From: Vitis vinifera
Lineage: Eukaryota > Streptophyta > Magnoliopsida > Vitales > Vitaceae
DNA: 64,000 nt
Assembly (NCBI RefSeq): GCF_030704535.1
Contig: NC_081815.1
Coordinates: forward strand, 1,689,001 to 1,753,000
Direction: 5' to 3'
A program made the translations under genes and the position numbers. The notes under the pieces were generated by a model that did not search any database, was not told where the DNA came from, and saw only the letters and a program-made list of their open reading frames with translations. Numbering within the stretch: position 1 is the stretch's first letter; each line of letters begins with the position of its first letter. Below are positions 1 to 14,919 of the stretch, piece after piece.

Positions 1-610
1 ATTGCCTACAAAAAAAAAGATTTCATTGTTAACAATCACCCACAATTTCCTTATGGCTTTCCATAACCGAATCTTGTACCTATCACTCACTCACTTCATT
101 AGAGCACCACTCCCTTCAACTTCTCTTTATTTGCCCCTTGTAATTTGCTTCCAAAAATCCTCCTGTTCCATTCATTGCAAACTACCAAAACCATTTGCTA
201 AGAAGAGCCTTGTTGATCAAAGCAAGACACCTCACATCGAAGCCCCTTTTTTTCTTATTTGACCAAACAATAGGTCACTTCACTAAATGAGGCTTTCTCT
301 TTAAATTCTCTCCAACCCATTTTCTCTAAATTCCTTCGACCCCAAAGGAAATCCCTTTAAATTTGTTCCAACCTCAACCTCACTTTCCTTTGCATTTGGA
401 ATAATGACATAAAGTAGATAGGCAAGCTAGATAAAGTGTTCCAAATTAGCAATATAAAATATAAATACAAAAATTATTGCAAAAGTGATTTTGAGGACCT
501 TGAAATCACTCAAATGATCTAGTTCTAGGTGTCAATCCTAAGAGTTCTAAAACTTTGCACTTCAATTCATATTGATTTAGTTATACATTAAATAGTTATC
601 TGATTTCCAG
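1..610. other. Left-edge intron sequence, no exon seen
   Basis: This stretch ends in a clean 3' splice site (AG at 609-610) feeding the first visible exon of the hydrolase gene. The exon starts in mid-codon, so it is not the first exon. I find no convincing coding segment or donor site in 1-600, so it is read as intron of the hydrolase gene, with upstream exons outside the window. The open frame at 2-262 has low-complexity composition and no family signature. Confidence 0.6.
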
Positions 611-3600
611 GGAAAGTGAAGGTTCATTTCAGTACGGTGGCTATTGGAGAGAGGCTGATGATTTACATGCTGTAATCCAACATTTCCGTGGTGCAAAGCG
701 TGTAATACATGCAATTCTGGGGCATAGTAAAGGTGTGCCAGTTTATATCTGTTCAAATATAAAGATTTTAGCAATAAAAATAACAAAAGAGAAATTTTCA
801 CTTTATAAATTGATAATTTTATGGGAGTTTTGTGAAGAAGATCAATCTAATAGAGCATAATGCTTTAACTTGGATTCCAAGCCATGGGGTACAACACTGA
901 TTACTCTCTTAGCCATTTTTATTCTTATTCATGCAATTATTATTGTTAGCATTAGACAGATAGAGGGGATGGTGATGAAGGGCTACAATCAAAAAGCAAG
1001 TATGAGTTTAGCTCAATTGGCTGTAGTGCTGAGTGCTGGAGTTGTGGTGATATTACCTATATGGTTTTTTTTTTCTTCTCTGTTTCGCTCATCCACAATT
1101 TTGCTTTAGTGGGATCTGCAGATTAACACTTCTTGACCTGAGATTTAACTTTGTTTCTTTGCTTATCTGGGGGTAGAATGGTGAGTTCTAGATCCACATA
1201 CTATCCCTAATTCCACCCATAATTCCTGAATAAAAAAAATGCCCAATTTAAGATATAGACATTCCATGTGCCTTGTCCAAGGATAGAGATTGTCAATAGT
1301 TGGAATGACATTGGATTTTATAACCTTCAAAGGATGTGGGGACATGCATCATATAGAATTGTTATGAATCCAATGTTTAGATTTAGTATGGTTTTCATTT
1401 TAGATAATTAGCTTCATCGGTCCCATTGTCATACACTTCTACTTTCATTTTTTTTCTTTTTCTTTTTAAACAGAATGCTTAGATAGGAAATGGTTTTTTT
1501 TTTTTTTTTTTTGGTCTCCCTATATTTCAAAAATATTCTTGTCAATTTATAAAATTAAAATACATGAAATCGAGTAAACACAAGTATCAAAAAAATATAT
1601 AGATATTCAAGAATTTTTATTTTCAAAAATAATTTGTATGTTACTCATACTGATAGGAACCACTGTGTATGGGGGCTTTGTAACATCAATCCATGGAACT
1701 GATTTTCTGCAATTACATTTCTCCTCATTAGTATTTTCTCCATGTACCTATGAAAAAAATAAACACATATGCAAATGGCACCTTCATCTTTCATTTATGC
1801 TAAAATATGTTTAGCCAGCTTAGAAAGGCAACTCTAATAATCAAGTAATTGTCTTCATGTACCCCTTTCTCTTTGAATTCTTGCATTGCTGAATCTTGCA
1901 GGAGGCAATGTGGTGCTGTTGTATGCTTCAAAGTATCATGATATCCAAATGGTTCTCAATGTTTCTGGCCGTCATAATCTGAAGAGAGGCATTGATGAGC
2001 GCTTGGGTAAAGACTTTTTCGAAAGAATCAAGAAGGATGGATTTATTGATGTTAAAAATAAAACAGGTAACCTATTATTTTGTGTCTGACCTGTCATTTT
2101 CTGTATGACATTCTGTTCATTTAAAGTCAAATCCAATTCCCCCCTTGGAATCCCAAACCCCATCCTGAACAAAATAAATAAACAAACAAAGAAAAGTATG
2201 ATGTGGGTGAGTCTGACGTGTTGTTTTCTGTGTTCATACATTGGCCCATGTTTTGATATATATTTTCATTTTTTTCAGCAGGTTTGACTGTTCTTTTATC
2301 ATTTCCCTCAGGTTTTTATTCTTTATTTTTTAAATGCTTTAACAGAAGAGAGTAAGGGAAAATTTCAATAAAACCTTTTATCACCCTTCTTTGTTTTGAA
2401 TTCTAAAGAAAACAAAATCTTATTCATTACCATATGAGATTTGGCAACATGCTCTACAGTTGTCATAATATTATAACTTAAAACAAGAAAGTTGGATATT
2501 GTGATATATGGTTCCCTGTTTTCTCCAATGGGGGACCCAACAATAGAGTCTGTGTGTGTGTGTGTGTATGTGTTTGTTTGTTAATGTATATTAGAACTTG
2601 ACTGATATCTACTTTGCAGGAAGTGTTAATTATCGTGTGACTGAGAAGAGTTTGATGGATCGCCTAAGTACTGACATGCATGAAGCATGCCTTAAGATTG
2701 AAAAAGGATGCAGGTCAGAAAAAATAAATACATTTATCAGGCAGACTACATCTACACTGTTTTTGGTTGAAATAATGTTCTTGTGTCTAAAATAGGCACA
2801 TAATTAATATTCCATAGACTAATAAATTAATAATCTATATTATCTAATTTTGTATATGTGGAGTTCCATTTTTCTTTTTGCTCTTGCTGCTTTTATGGCT
2901 TCCCTTGTATACTTCATGTATATATAAGCCTAGTCATTTTTCCTATTAATAAATGCTTATTATGTACAAAAAGGTTGCTAGTCATAAAGGGGACTACTGT
3001 AAAATGAGTTTTGCAATAACAGTGCATTGATGGTCCATCTTCTATATATGATGAAACCATCCTTTTTTCCCCTTAATTTGAGGTCCCATGAGATCATTCA
3101 GTTGTCAGACAACAAAAGTGGAGTCATTTCAGAAATGGGAGCTCATACAAATATTTCAACTGTAAGAAAACTTTAACCCAACTACTTGGTGTTTGCCAAT
3201 CAAATCCTTTTTCCATTATCTTGTTCTATTTGGGCAATGTCTACTCCTAGTCCATAGGTTTCATCCCAAGTAAGAAAAGATGAAAAGGTGCATCTTAAAT
3301 GCTGTAAAGAAGATAATGGGCTTTTCAAGTCGTATTCTATGTAAAACATTGACTGAATCCATGGACTCTGTTTGAGCATGATCTACATTGTGGGCCAAAT
3401 TCTAATAACTTAAGCTTTTAGAATAACTCAACATGGTATCAAAGCTTTGGTTGATCGGAAGTCTCATGTTCATGTCCTCCCCCCATCTATTTATTTGTCT
3501 AATAATTTGTGATCACAAAAAATTTTCTGTCTAATTATTTGCTGTTGTGCATTTGTCTGCAACTACTGTTGTCAGTGCCTCCCATGGTGGGTATCAGGCT

Positions 3601-4262
3601 GATCACAAATTTGTGATTCATCTAAGAGGTACCAGTGTGGGTGCTTTAGAGTTGTGTAAAGGCATGATATACATGGTTGTGCCTCCCACAGTGGGCATGG
3701 GGTCACACATGTGGGGTATCAGAGAATGATTGACATTGCTATTAGGAAAGTTAGTAACTCAACAAGCTCATTCCCTTGGATGTTTTAATACTCCCTCAAT
3801 TAATTAGTTTATTGTTTCCCACAGAAATTTTTTTAGTTCAAAGCTTGGTTATTGTCTGCAATCTTGTTATTCTACTTTTAGCTATAAATTTTGAGATGAA
3901 TGACCTTGCCTTTTTATTTATATGTGGGTGGAAAATTGGGGTATTTTCATGGTTGATGACTAGGTTAATACTCCTAGAATTTTGTAATTCAAGGACCACA
4001 TGTTGGTGATATATTTCAAATGATTATTGTTTATTAGTTGCCACATTGATATTGTATATACAGGGTTTTGACAATCCATGGATCTGCCGATGAAATCATC
4101 CCTGTTGAAGATGCCTTGGAGTTCGCCAAGATTATACCTAACCACACATTACACATTGTAGAAGGAGCTGATCATAGATACACTTCACATCAAGCTGAGT
4201 TGGCTTTGGTAGCTCTGAACTTCATAAAGACAGGCCTGCAGCAAGACAAGGATAGCCCCTAA
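611..4262 (+). CDS. Alpha/beta hydrolase (serine hydrolase, S33-like), 3' part
   Basis: This is the C-terminal part (192 residues plus stop) of an alpha/beta-hydrolase fold protein related to plant esterase/lipase/serine aminopeptidase S33-like proteins. Exons are 611-732, 1902-2066, 2620-2713 and 4064-4262; all introns are GT-AG and phases join without a stop. The nucleophile elbow GHSKGG is encoded across the first visible intron (GHSKG then G). The acid residue is probably Asp in GSADEIIPVED and the base His in GADHRYTSHQ, both in the last exon, so the full Ser-Asp-His triad is present. No signal or membrane segment is visible in this part. The true start lies left of the window. The substrate cannot be told from sequence. 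Intron 3 (2714-4063) holds a TRIM-like relic. TAA stop is at 4260-4262. Confidence 0.85.
2551..2566. repeat. (TG)8 microsatellite
   Basis: Eight uninterrupted TG units followed by TATG and TTTG variants, in intron 2 of the hydrolase gene and about 50 bp upstream of its third visible exon. Likely length-polymorphic. Confidence 0.9.
3385..3770 (+). mobile_element. Possible relic of a miniature LTR (TRIM-like) element
   Basis: At 3431-3445 the sequence ACTCAACA is followed directly by TGGTATCAAAGC, a primer-binding-site-like match to the initiator tRNA-Met 3' end. The upstream bases (CTTAAGCTTTTAG) resemble the terminal repeat of the element at 8256-8526 in this window. A weaker copy of the end (AGTAACTCAACA) occurs near 3750-3762. 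I could not define matching terminal repeats or a target duplication, so the limits are approximate. It lies in hydrolase intron 3. Confidence 0.3.
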
Positions 4263-5818
4263 CCAGGTAATGCAGAGCCCATTAGCAGATAAATTTATGG
4301 AATCAAGAGTTCAAAACAATTTGTAAATCTTATTAAAGTTGAGTTTTTCAGCATTGTTCCTGGTGAAGAATCTAATATGTTGTTCAGGTGGCTGAAGGAC
4401 CCTACTCATGATACAGCTTGTGCCCAAGCTCAACCATTTAGGGTTTTTAAACGACGATCCTCATGAGATGGACATGCATAAATAGTTTGCTGATTGCATT
4501 TACAGCTCATATTGTTTTCTTGAGTCTTCTTTGTTGGATGAAATTGTTGAGAAACCGGTCTCCCTTGCTTGCACCTTTCCCTTCCGAGACAGTAATGCCT
4601 CTTTCAATGTGCAAGAACCCACATGATTGATTTCCAGCAGCACAAATCAGAATGGAACACCATTCTTGGAATCTTATTTAACCTATTAAAGTTTTTCTTG
4701 ACAGTCAACTTTGACAGAAAGCAATTTTAGTAATTTGGGGGTTTTCTGGATTTTTGATTGGTCATTTTAGCTACAGTTGACAGCCCTTTGAATTTGGATA
4801 AAATGATTGAACTCAATTTCCAATTAAATTCCCCACAGATGTGAGAATTTCTGGAATTTGGGAAGTTTATTTTGGAAAATGGAAAAAAGGTTTGCATTAG
4901 GTCATCATCCTTCCTAAGGACTGATAATGACTTGTGAGTTATAACCCATCTACATTGAAAGTTCATCCCTCAAAAAAAGAGATACCCACTAATGAAAAAC
5001 ATGTACACAGGTTAAACTCCACTACCATGTATCAGGTAGGTTGACTGGAAGTGGGAGCATTCTTGAATTGGTAAAGTCATGAATGACAATTTCCAGAAGG
5101 AATTGCTGCTGTCTAGCTGAAAACCTAGGTATTGTGGACATAGAACTCATGCGAAGTATTGAGTATTGATCACTGCAATATGATTTAACATCCCTCAATA
5201 TTGTATCAACTCCTCTGATTAATGGGTTCCAAGAAATGAAAAAAGGAATCTCACGCCACCTCAATTATACATGTATAAGTGATTCAGCTGAACAACACCA
5301 TCCTGTTTGAACAGAAATTTCAAATTCAAATTCTTTCTATGCCTTCAAAGAACCACTCTGCTTTGCATTTGTCCCTAATATTTACCATGAAAGATCAGTA
5401 ATATGTTAAAGAGGCCAAAGAACAATGATCAGAAAATGCAATCATTAATTGATTGACATATTTACAGCCATGATTTACTACAGGCAATGGTGAACTTCTC
5501 AAATGGTGCTGCACAGGGCATAATGAATGAGAAAGAGATACCTATTTCATTGCCTTCCCTTCCTGCTTAAAAAGAGTGATTTTCTGACCTCCATTATTGG
5601 TAATTGCAGGAGGAAAGTTCATGATGCCACCATATACTGTCCATGCCACACACAAAAAACTTGTGTAACTTCATCCTTGGACAGTTCAATTGATGGATTA
5701 AGTTAGACTCACCCTTCTTAGGTTTTCAATCTCGTGCATTGCTCAAGAAGTTGAAATTCCTGATCATTGTTTTACTCATGCAGTAGCTTTATCTTCCAAG
5801 CCTCAGATGGTGGAATTA
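4263..5818. other. Convergent 3' flanks of hydrolase and CFM3 genes
   Basis: This 1.55 kb separates two convergent stop codons (4260-4262 on + and 5819-5821 on -). It should hold both 3' untranslated regions. I see no gene, no RNA and no recognisable repeat. Small open frames at 4727-4966 and 5022-5264 lack family motifs and codon-like composition. Confidence 0.6.
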
Positions 5819-8800
5819 CTATATTGATCCTCCTTCAAGCAGGAGCTCCTTGTTTTGGATATTGCTACCCTTGTCTTCACTCCCATATATTTCAAGATAT
5901 GCTTCTTCCCCTTCATCCTAGTAAAGAAATCCAGCATTTTGGTTAGCAACAAGAATATAAGCCAAAGACTGTCAGTCTAATCCAAATGACATCCTAGTGT
6001 ATCCAAACTAGAGATTTGGAAATGGGAGTGATGAATCTCATCTCCACGAAAATAGATGTGCAGTGAACAACATAATACCATACAGAGTCTAAATTACATA
6101 GTTGAAACATAATGGAGAGTAAGAAAATAAACTTACTAGGATTAGTGAAAATGAATTATAAGAGAACTTCAAAGGATAATGACTCACTTAGCAGGATTAA
6201 TAAAAAGCGAATTATAAGAGAACTTCAAAGAATAACGACCTTCTATGGCAAGTTATAACTGGAGTAAGTGAAGCAAAATAGCATGTTTGTCATGGCAACA
6301 ACTAGTTCTTAGGTTTTAAAGTAAAAAAGGCACAGGAAGATTTTGAAGCAAGTGTATCTTGCATGCTAACAAACCATATAGGAATCTCTAACCCAGATAA
6401 AACAATCTTAAATGCTCATTCACCTCTTCCATGTCTTCATCGGTAGAATAAGTACCATCCAATCTTGAATAGAAGGCTTTGTCATCAATCCCATTGCCAG
6501 TCTTCATTTCTTCCTACAAATGAACAGCATAATTATTATAAGATATGCATAGTCATTCTCCAGGTTATCCCTGGTATTGCATAGCCATATGACCACATAT
6601 TTGTCAAGAAGGGTATCATACAGGTAGAGACTTCAGCAATTTGATCCTTTCCTCTAAATCTGAGATATGATGCTTTAGTGCCTGCAAAAATTGGGCACAA
6701 ATTTAGATGTAAAACGCAAAGAATATGATGGTTTTAGTTTGAGAAGAACCATTAAAGGCCAAAACCTTAGCATCCTGGCATCTTGAATTAGTTCTAGTAT
6801 TACCTCATGTCTCTGAAGTTCAATTGATCGAGCTAATGCCTGCCTTTTTGTTAATAGATTCTTGGGCCTCAGTGCATGAGGGCGTTGGTAATTCTTCCCA
6901 CGATAGACAATAATTGCATAGCCTTTGGGAGTTCTGTCCACAGATACTAGCACACCACCACTCTCAGCCTCTAGAGAAATAGCAATATGCTTGACTTGTG
7001 CAAAGTTTTTTCCCTTCACAATTATCTTTACCAGCTCCCGATACTTCCAGTGTAAGTGCATGTTTTCTACAGTACCATCAAAAATCCCTCGCGTCCCTGA
7101 CACAAAAACCAAACATGTATTAGACCCTTCCCATCAGAACCATTCATCCCAAGAATAATTGCTGTGATCCATACCTAGAAGCAGGAAGGGTTTCATGCTC
7201 AAACCAATCTTACGAAATAAAAATCTTTCCTCATCACTTAGGGTTTCCAAATCCATTGGGAGCTCTGCTGGTTCCAGATCCTCTTGCACTTTTCTTAAAG
7301 CCTTCTCAGTCTTTTTTAATTTCGCTTTCGCCTGGTATGAATGAGAGTAATAAATACATTGAAAATCAAGAAGCTCCACAGAAGGTTTTTACGCGTCTCA
7401 TAATCTTTTATGGACTGCTCAGTTTATTGCATTTCTAACTTACATGAGCAAGTTTCTTGCCAACATATCTGACTAGTGAAGCATGCCTAGCCAAAGCTGA
7501 GTCTCTAATCATTTTCCCCACATCTTCTTCACTCGGTTCACTTCCCCAGCGAGAAGTTGCTGCCAATGTTTCAGCAAGGGTTCCAGCAACCAAAGGGCCT
7601 TTAGCAGATCTGGCCTTTGAATCAATCAAGGCTGAGGCCCTATGTCGTGCTTGCTCTTCCTCATCCTGTTGGAGATCTCTTAGTTTCCGCCTTTCTTTCA
7701 ATGCCTCCATAACATGTGGTGGCAAGAAATCATTACCCCTATAAAAGACAATATAGTCCTTGTTTCTAGAGACTAGTGTTCCGCCTGTCAAGTTCTGCAT
7801 GAATAAGATGAAAGTAATCAAAAAAGAAAGAAGAAATGACTAACATTGATGGAGTATTCAAATTAAGATATTGTAGATTCTAGAACAGTTGGGATTAGCA
7901 GAGCAGATAAAAAAGAGGTGACGCAATCCAGGAGTTTTTTAGAATAATTCTACTAGTACCTGGACTTCAGAGTTTAAACAACACAATTTGACATGTATCT
8001 GGCCAGAAACAGCCAGCCTTTTATATGAAAAGCATGCATAATTCATTCCAAAATTAAGAAATTTTACTTTATTTTTATTCTTTTAACAAAAAATATTAAT
8101 ATACAAATAAAAAGAACAAAAACAGTCATGCATATATTTGTGCGATTTTGGAACTAGATGTCATTTTCGTCTAGCAGTAAATCAACAATGTGTGTTCCTA
8201 AAGAAGATAAAAGAATATTGTGCTTTTGCTTTAAAAGAATCTAACGAATTGATTATGTTGAACTACCAATTTTTCTAAAAACTTAAGTTTTGTAGGATTT
8301 GGGTTCACAATGTACCCTCCCTCACATGCTGTCCCTTACACATGGAGAGATGCACAAACCAATAGGCAAACAATCATAATTAGCCTCTTTCGAGCTTACT
8401 CAATAAGTTGGGGAAATAAATATGCAGTGAGGCTAGAATACATGACCTCCTCTCAAATGAGGCTTTGATACCATGTTGAACTACCAATTTTCTTAAAAGC
8501 TTAAGCTTGCAGGATTTGGGTTCACAATGATGCTCTTTAACAAATTATAACATACAAAAATCAAGTAAAGGTACAGTGAAAAATAATTACCCAACTAACC
8601 TGAATGGAGCCCTTGTTTCAGGATTTTATCCATCAAATGTGGTTTCTCATTTACACTTGGACAGCATAAAATGGCCAGATGATTTTTTCCTTCATAGTTA
8701 ATAATGGTCAATCCTCAGACTATCTCAATGCGCTAGGTCAATGATGATATATTGTGGGAGGAGAAACCAGTTCTCAACAAGTGTTGGGGGACTTAGAGCA

Positions 8801-10937
8801 TATACAATCAGATGTTAACAGATTTACAGATCATTGAAAATTTTTTTGATTTATGTCACACAAGAAGTATGATGTTAGCTTTGATCATACAAATCAGCCT
8901 TATGATACTTAAACACTCAAGTTTCATATCTTTCAATATTCATTCTGCAGGAGTAATTATTAGAATGATCTATATTCAGAAGCTACAATAGTTGTTAGTT
9001 CTTACTTTCAGTTCTTCTGCCATCCTATCATTACAAGTATTTTGTACACCACGTTTGATCGCTATCTTTGCAATGGCACTTCTCTCCCATAATTTCACCA
9101 TAGCCATAGCCAGACCTTGCAGTTCCCTGCTCCTTCCTATGAAATTCAATTAAACACAGAACCCATAAGAAACATGATGGCATTACTATGAATTCAACAA
9201 GCATAAATATCATTCTCACATACCCAGGGCAAAATGTGGAGGCATTGTTCTTGCAAGCCTTCGGATGAATGTCATCTCCCTGTTTCTTAAACAATGCCTC
9301 ATCCCATAAGGAAGAAGCCTGAATGGAGGTTTGTATTCATGAACCACACTAGGAAGCAAGTCTGCATCAACCGGTAGCGGTTCACGGCCAGACCAATCTT
9401 TAAAGCGTGGTCCCAACTCATCTAACAAATGGTTGAGTTCACTTAAATCCATAAGTTCTTCTTCAGATAGATCCTTCAAATATCTTGCAGAATCAGAGAT
9501 AACTGATTCTGTAGTTTTAACTATGTCTTTCACTCCTATATCCTGAATAATGACATTTGCTGCATCTTGTGAATATTCCGAAATATTCACATTATCCCGT
9601 TCTTGCTTGATGTATGATTGTACACAATGAAGTTTGTACGCCATTCCCCTGTACAAAACAACAGAACTACCAGTTCTCCATATTACCAATCCACCGGTTC
9701 TAGTCTGAGAGCACAAAATTTAATGCACTGTAAGAAGTAGCATACACAATTTTACAAGTACTCCATAGACAACTTAGAAAACAATAGTAAATGCTAGTTC
9801 AAGAATCAAGCAAGAGAATCTTAGTTAAATTCAACTAAGTGCAAGTAAGTCACCCAATTAAGATATTTGAAACTTCGAAATCCTTGAACCAAGCAAATTA
9901 TAGAAAAGAAGGGGATAACACAAAGCAGAAACACTGACCTCAAGAATTTCATGGGTTCTTTTCATGTTGCATGAAGAAGGCCCTTCAAATTTCAATTTCA
10001 CCACTTCATCCTTCCTCCACTTCTCATGAATAGCATCCACTAATGATTGGGTAACGCCTGCAGCTCCTACTTTTATTCTCTCTAGCATCCTCAGTGCAAT
10101 GTTCTTAAGCCTCCGCAGTTCGTGCTCAGGGACCATTCTTTCCGCCATCCTTGTATTTCTCCTTCCCCACCCATCTCTTTCAACAGGCTGCAATCCTTCT
10201 CGTCTTTTCCACGGCAACTCAATTAAACTACTGTTACCACTAAAACCCTCAAAATTTCCAAAGTCTTCATCACCACCTGGGGGCTTCTCATTCAAAGATA
10301 CATTGGCATCACCCATCTCAATTTCAGTCTTCTCAGTTCCCAACACTCCAATTGGGATTTCATCAACTTCAACACCTTCTCCCTCGAATTTTCCATCGGA
10401 ATCAACTTCCTTCTGGAAACTCTTCGACCATTCATCAACACTTGCGCGATGACTGCCGAACCCAACCACATTTACACCTTGTTCACAACTGTTCTGAGAA
10501 ATTTCAGGCTCAGAAACCAACCGGGGATTTCTGGGTTTGCTCTCATGGATACAAGGAACAGAAACGAAACGACTCTCAGAAGCGGAACTCACCGGGCTAC
10601 CCACGGACGAGTCTATAACTTCTGAATCAGGCACAACAACCCCAGAAGAGTTCTGGGTTTCCTCCGCTTGCTCTTGCCACGGAAATTTCTCTCTGGGAGA
10701 GTTGATTTTGAGAGACCATTTATCGCGAATTTGCTCAAAGAAGCTCGGCCTGGGCTTCCTCTTCGCCTTTGTAGTCTTCAAGGGCACTTTTACTTGCTGT
10801 GTGTCGACTTGGATTGAGTGGTAAGAGCAAGAACAGTTGAATTTGAGGGTTCTGAAAGTGTTTGAATAGTGGGCCTGAGGTTGAAGAAGAAGATGAAGAT
10901 GAAGATTTGATGGAGATGGTGAGAGCGCCATCACCAC
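5819..10937 (-). CDS. CFM3: CRM-domain organellar group II intron splicing factor, CFM3-like
   Basis: Nine exons read on the minus strand: 10937-9939, 9704-9224, 9136-9006, 7794-7444, 7331-7175, 7096-6804, 6681-6622, 6513-6424 and 5917-5819. They total 2661 nt (886 aa), every junction GT-AG and in frame. The N-terminus (about 1-90) is Ser-rich and basic, fitting an organelle transit peptide. Three CRM (YhbY-like RNA-binding) domains follow at roughly residues 270-358, 465-562 and 682-780. Domain 1 has the GxxG loop as GAAG and domain 3 as GTRG; in domain 2 it is degenerate (GRSR). A Glu/Asp-rich tail ends the protein. Family knowledge: CFM3 proteins bind group II introns in chloroplasts and mitochondria. 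The first ATG at 10937 was taken; an ATG two codons later (MALSP) is equally possible. Intron 3 (7795-9005) contains a miniature LTR element. Confidence 0.93.
8256..8526 (-). mobile_element. Miniature LTR retroelement (TRIM/SMART-like)
   Basis: Two near-identical direct repeats of 53-54 bp bound the element: 8474-8526 (5' copy on minus) and 8256-8309 (3' copy). On the minus strand each begins TGTGAACCC and ends TTCAACA. Immediately after the 5' copy comes TGGTATCAAAGC (8473-8462), a primer-binding site for initiator tRNA-Met. Immediately before the 3' copy is a purine tract (GAGGGAGGG). There is no coding capacity in the 164 bp between. This is the architecture of a terminal-repeat retrotransposon in miniature, at the extreme small end like SMART elements. 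No clear 5-bp target duplication was found. It sits in CFM3 intron 3, in the same sense as the gene. Confidence 0.72.
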
Positions 10938-11018
10938 TGAGAGATGGTGCCCGACCAGGAAGCTCTGCTCCCAAGTGTCGAGATTTCTAGTTAGCAGGCC
11001 TGAACCAACCCAGCATCA

Positions 11019-11089
11019 GGCCCACATTCAGTCCAATGAACTGTGCCCAAAGTCATCTTTGATTGAACATATGGGCCACGTTGAGCCCA
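11019..11089 (-). promoter_or_regulatory. Cluster of site II (TGGGCY) motifs upstream of CFM3
   Basis: GGCCCA at 11019-11024, TGGGCC at 11072-11077 and AGCCCA at 11084-11089 lie about 80-150 bp upstream of the CFM3 start codon. No TATA box is apparent. In plants TGGGCY elements are typical of housekeeping genes, including organelle-targeted and ribosomal proteins. The role here is inferred from position and motif only. Confidence 0.5.
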
Positions 11090-12546
11090 TTGTTGCACCC
11101 GGATGTCTAAGCCCGGTCGAAAGCTTTTGTCCTTGTTTCTTGGGAACCTTGACCTCGGAATAATTGTCTAGTTTATTGTCCAAAATACCAATAAATTAAA
11201 TACAATGGAAATTATTTAAAAATTAATATTTAAAATTTTTTTTCTCAGAATGAAAGAGAAAAAGAAAATAAATCTAAAAGGTAATAGTAGCTCACCGCCC
11301 AAATCTTATACTTTAAATCTTTTAGTATGTAATAATAACTAAATTTGTTATAAATCATTTTAACAATCCAAAGACTCAGTTAAAGGGAAGTGTCTAATTG
11401 GATTCCAGAGCCCCACACCATCCCATTTCCTGTGGTCCTTAATTGGAACAAAGCCCCATCATGGAAATCCAAAACTTAAAGAGAATATTGGGACCCATCA
11501 ACAGCATTATCATGGTCACTCCTTCCAAGAGGGTATGTATAGTCACATTTTCTGGGAAACCAAACAAGATTTGACAATCAACCACAATCATCTATATGCG
11601 TGTTTCATACAATGTACAACACTTGGATTTGGACCCACAAATCAAATTTCACTATACCCACATGGTAATTTGGACCTACAAATCAATTTCACTGTAAGGG
11701 TAGGTGAGACCGTGAGAGACTCTGCACCATGTGTCAACTAAATGGAAACCCACCAATAAACACGAGACTAGGCCACTAGTCTAGGCTGTATTCTCAACTA
11801 CAAACTGGGCAAAGACCAAGGACTAATTAAAGAGCTATGAAAACCAAGTGCAGAACATGGCATAAAAGTCCTAATAGCAGTGCTTCCAGCAGTAATGGGG
11901 TGGGCAGAAAAGTGAGGGTGATGAGGCATGGGTCGGCTGCAAGTATTATATATTTTTAAAGGCAAAATTGAAAAGGCAGATGTCCGGACATTCAAGACCA
12001 GCGCCTGCGGCCAGCATGTAGAACCTATCAACAAGATACCAAGCCTCCTCCAACTCCTGAGCCCTGTCTGGGAATTTTCTCATAATAATAACAAAAAGTG
12101 AACACATGATATATAAAAGTCAAGAATGACTGCAACGGCTTCCTTGGTGTCTCCTGGTTGCCAACAACTTGAATTTAAAGCTGTAAACCCTTACGCATAT
12201 TATCGACCCCAACAACTTGTTCTTTGTCTTCTTCACCTCTATCCATACATTCATTATTCTGCAGATAATCATCATTACTGGCAATCTAATCTATACATTA
12301 TATACCGCACAATTAATTAATACTAGCTTCACACTGCAAAAACCCTGAAAGAAGTACTACAGTTTCTTCCATCTAATCGGATATGTATTTATTCAAAAAT
12401 ATATAAATATCCATGCCAACCTGTAAGATAGAATATAGAACATATGCGCTACCTAATCAACTAATACTGCATTTTTCATGCATGGAAATATTTTTTATGG
12501 CTAATGTAGATTCAAAAACCTGAAGCTAAGTGTCCAGTTCTACAGC
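11090..12546. other. Spacer between CFM3 and CKX, no gene
   Basis: This holds the distal CFM3 upstream region and the 3' flank of the cytokinin dehydrogenase gene (same strand). Open frames at 11535-11741 and 12126-12320 have no family signature. No repeat or RNA gene is recognised. Confidence 0.55.
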
Positions 12547-14758
<2,212 letters not shown>

Positions 14759-14825
14759 TTAAAAATACAGCAGGTTGGAGAAAGTGGGGATGGTGGTGGG
14801 GAGAAGGGGAGAGAGAAAAGGGGTC

Positions 14826-14833
14826 TATTTATA
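14826..14833 (-). promoter_or_regulatory. TATA box of the CKX gene
   Basis: On the minus strand the sequence reads CTCTATAAATAGACC, a canonical plant TATA box about 85 bp upstream of the start codon at 14743. A pyrimidine-rich (CT) leader lies between it and the ATG. Confidence 0.7.
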
Positions 14834-14909
14834 GAGGAAGAATTTGCATGAAAACGAGCATGAAATCTTCGTTGGCAGAGAAGAAATCTTTGGCGTTTGG
14901 CTTTTGAAA

Positions 14910-14919
14910 ACGACGTCGT
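14910..14919. promoter_or_regulatory. ACGACGTCGT palindrome upstream of CKX
   Basis: A perfect 10-bp palindrome with a GACGTC core (C-box, bZIP-type site) lies about 170 bp upstream of the CKX start and about 80 bp upstream of its TATA box. A longer version of the same palindrome lies upstream of the DENR gene at 29744-29757. Function is inferred. Confidence 0.4.

Noticed and set aside
870..1109. 79-aa frame with hydrophobic residues, possible small membrane protein
   Set aside because: Lies inside hydrolase intron 1 with no start context, splice signals or known family; hydrophobicity follows from T-rich DNA.
10099..10824. Plus-strand open frames within CFM3 exon 1
   Set aside because: Opposite-strand frames over a coding exon whose minus-strand product is clear.
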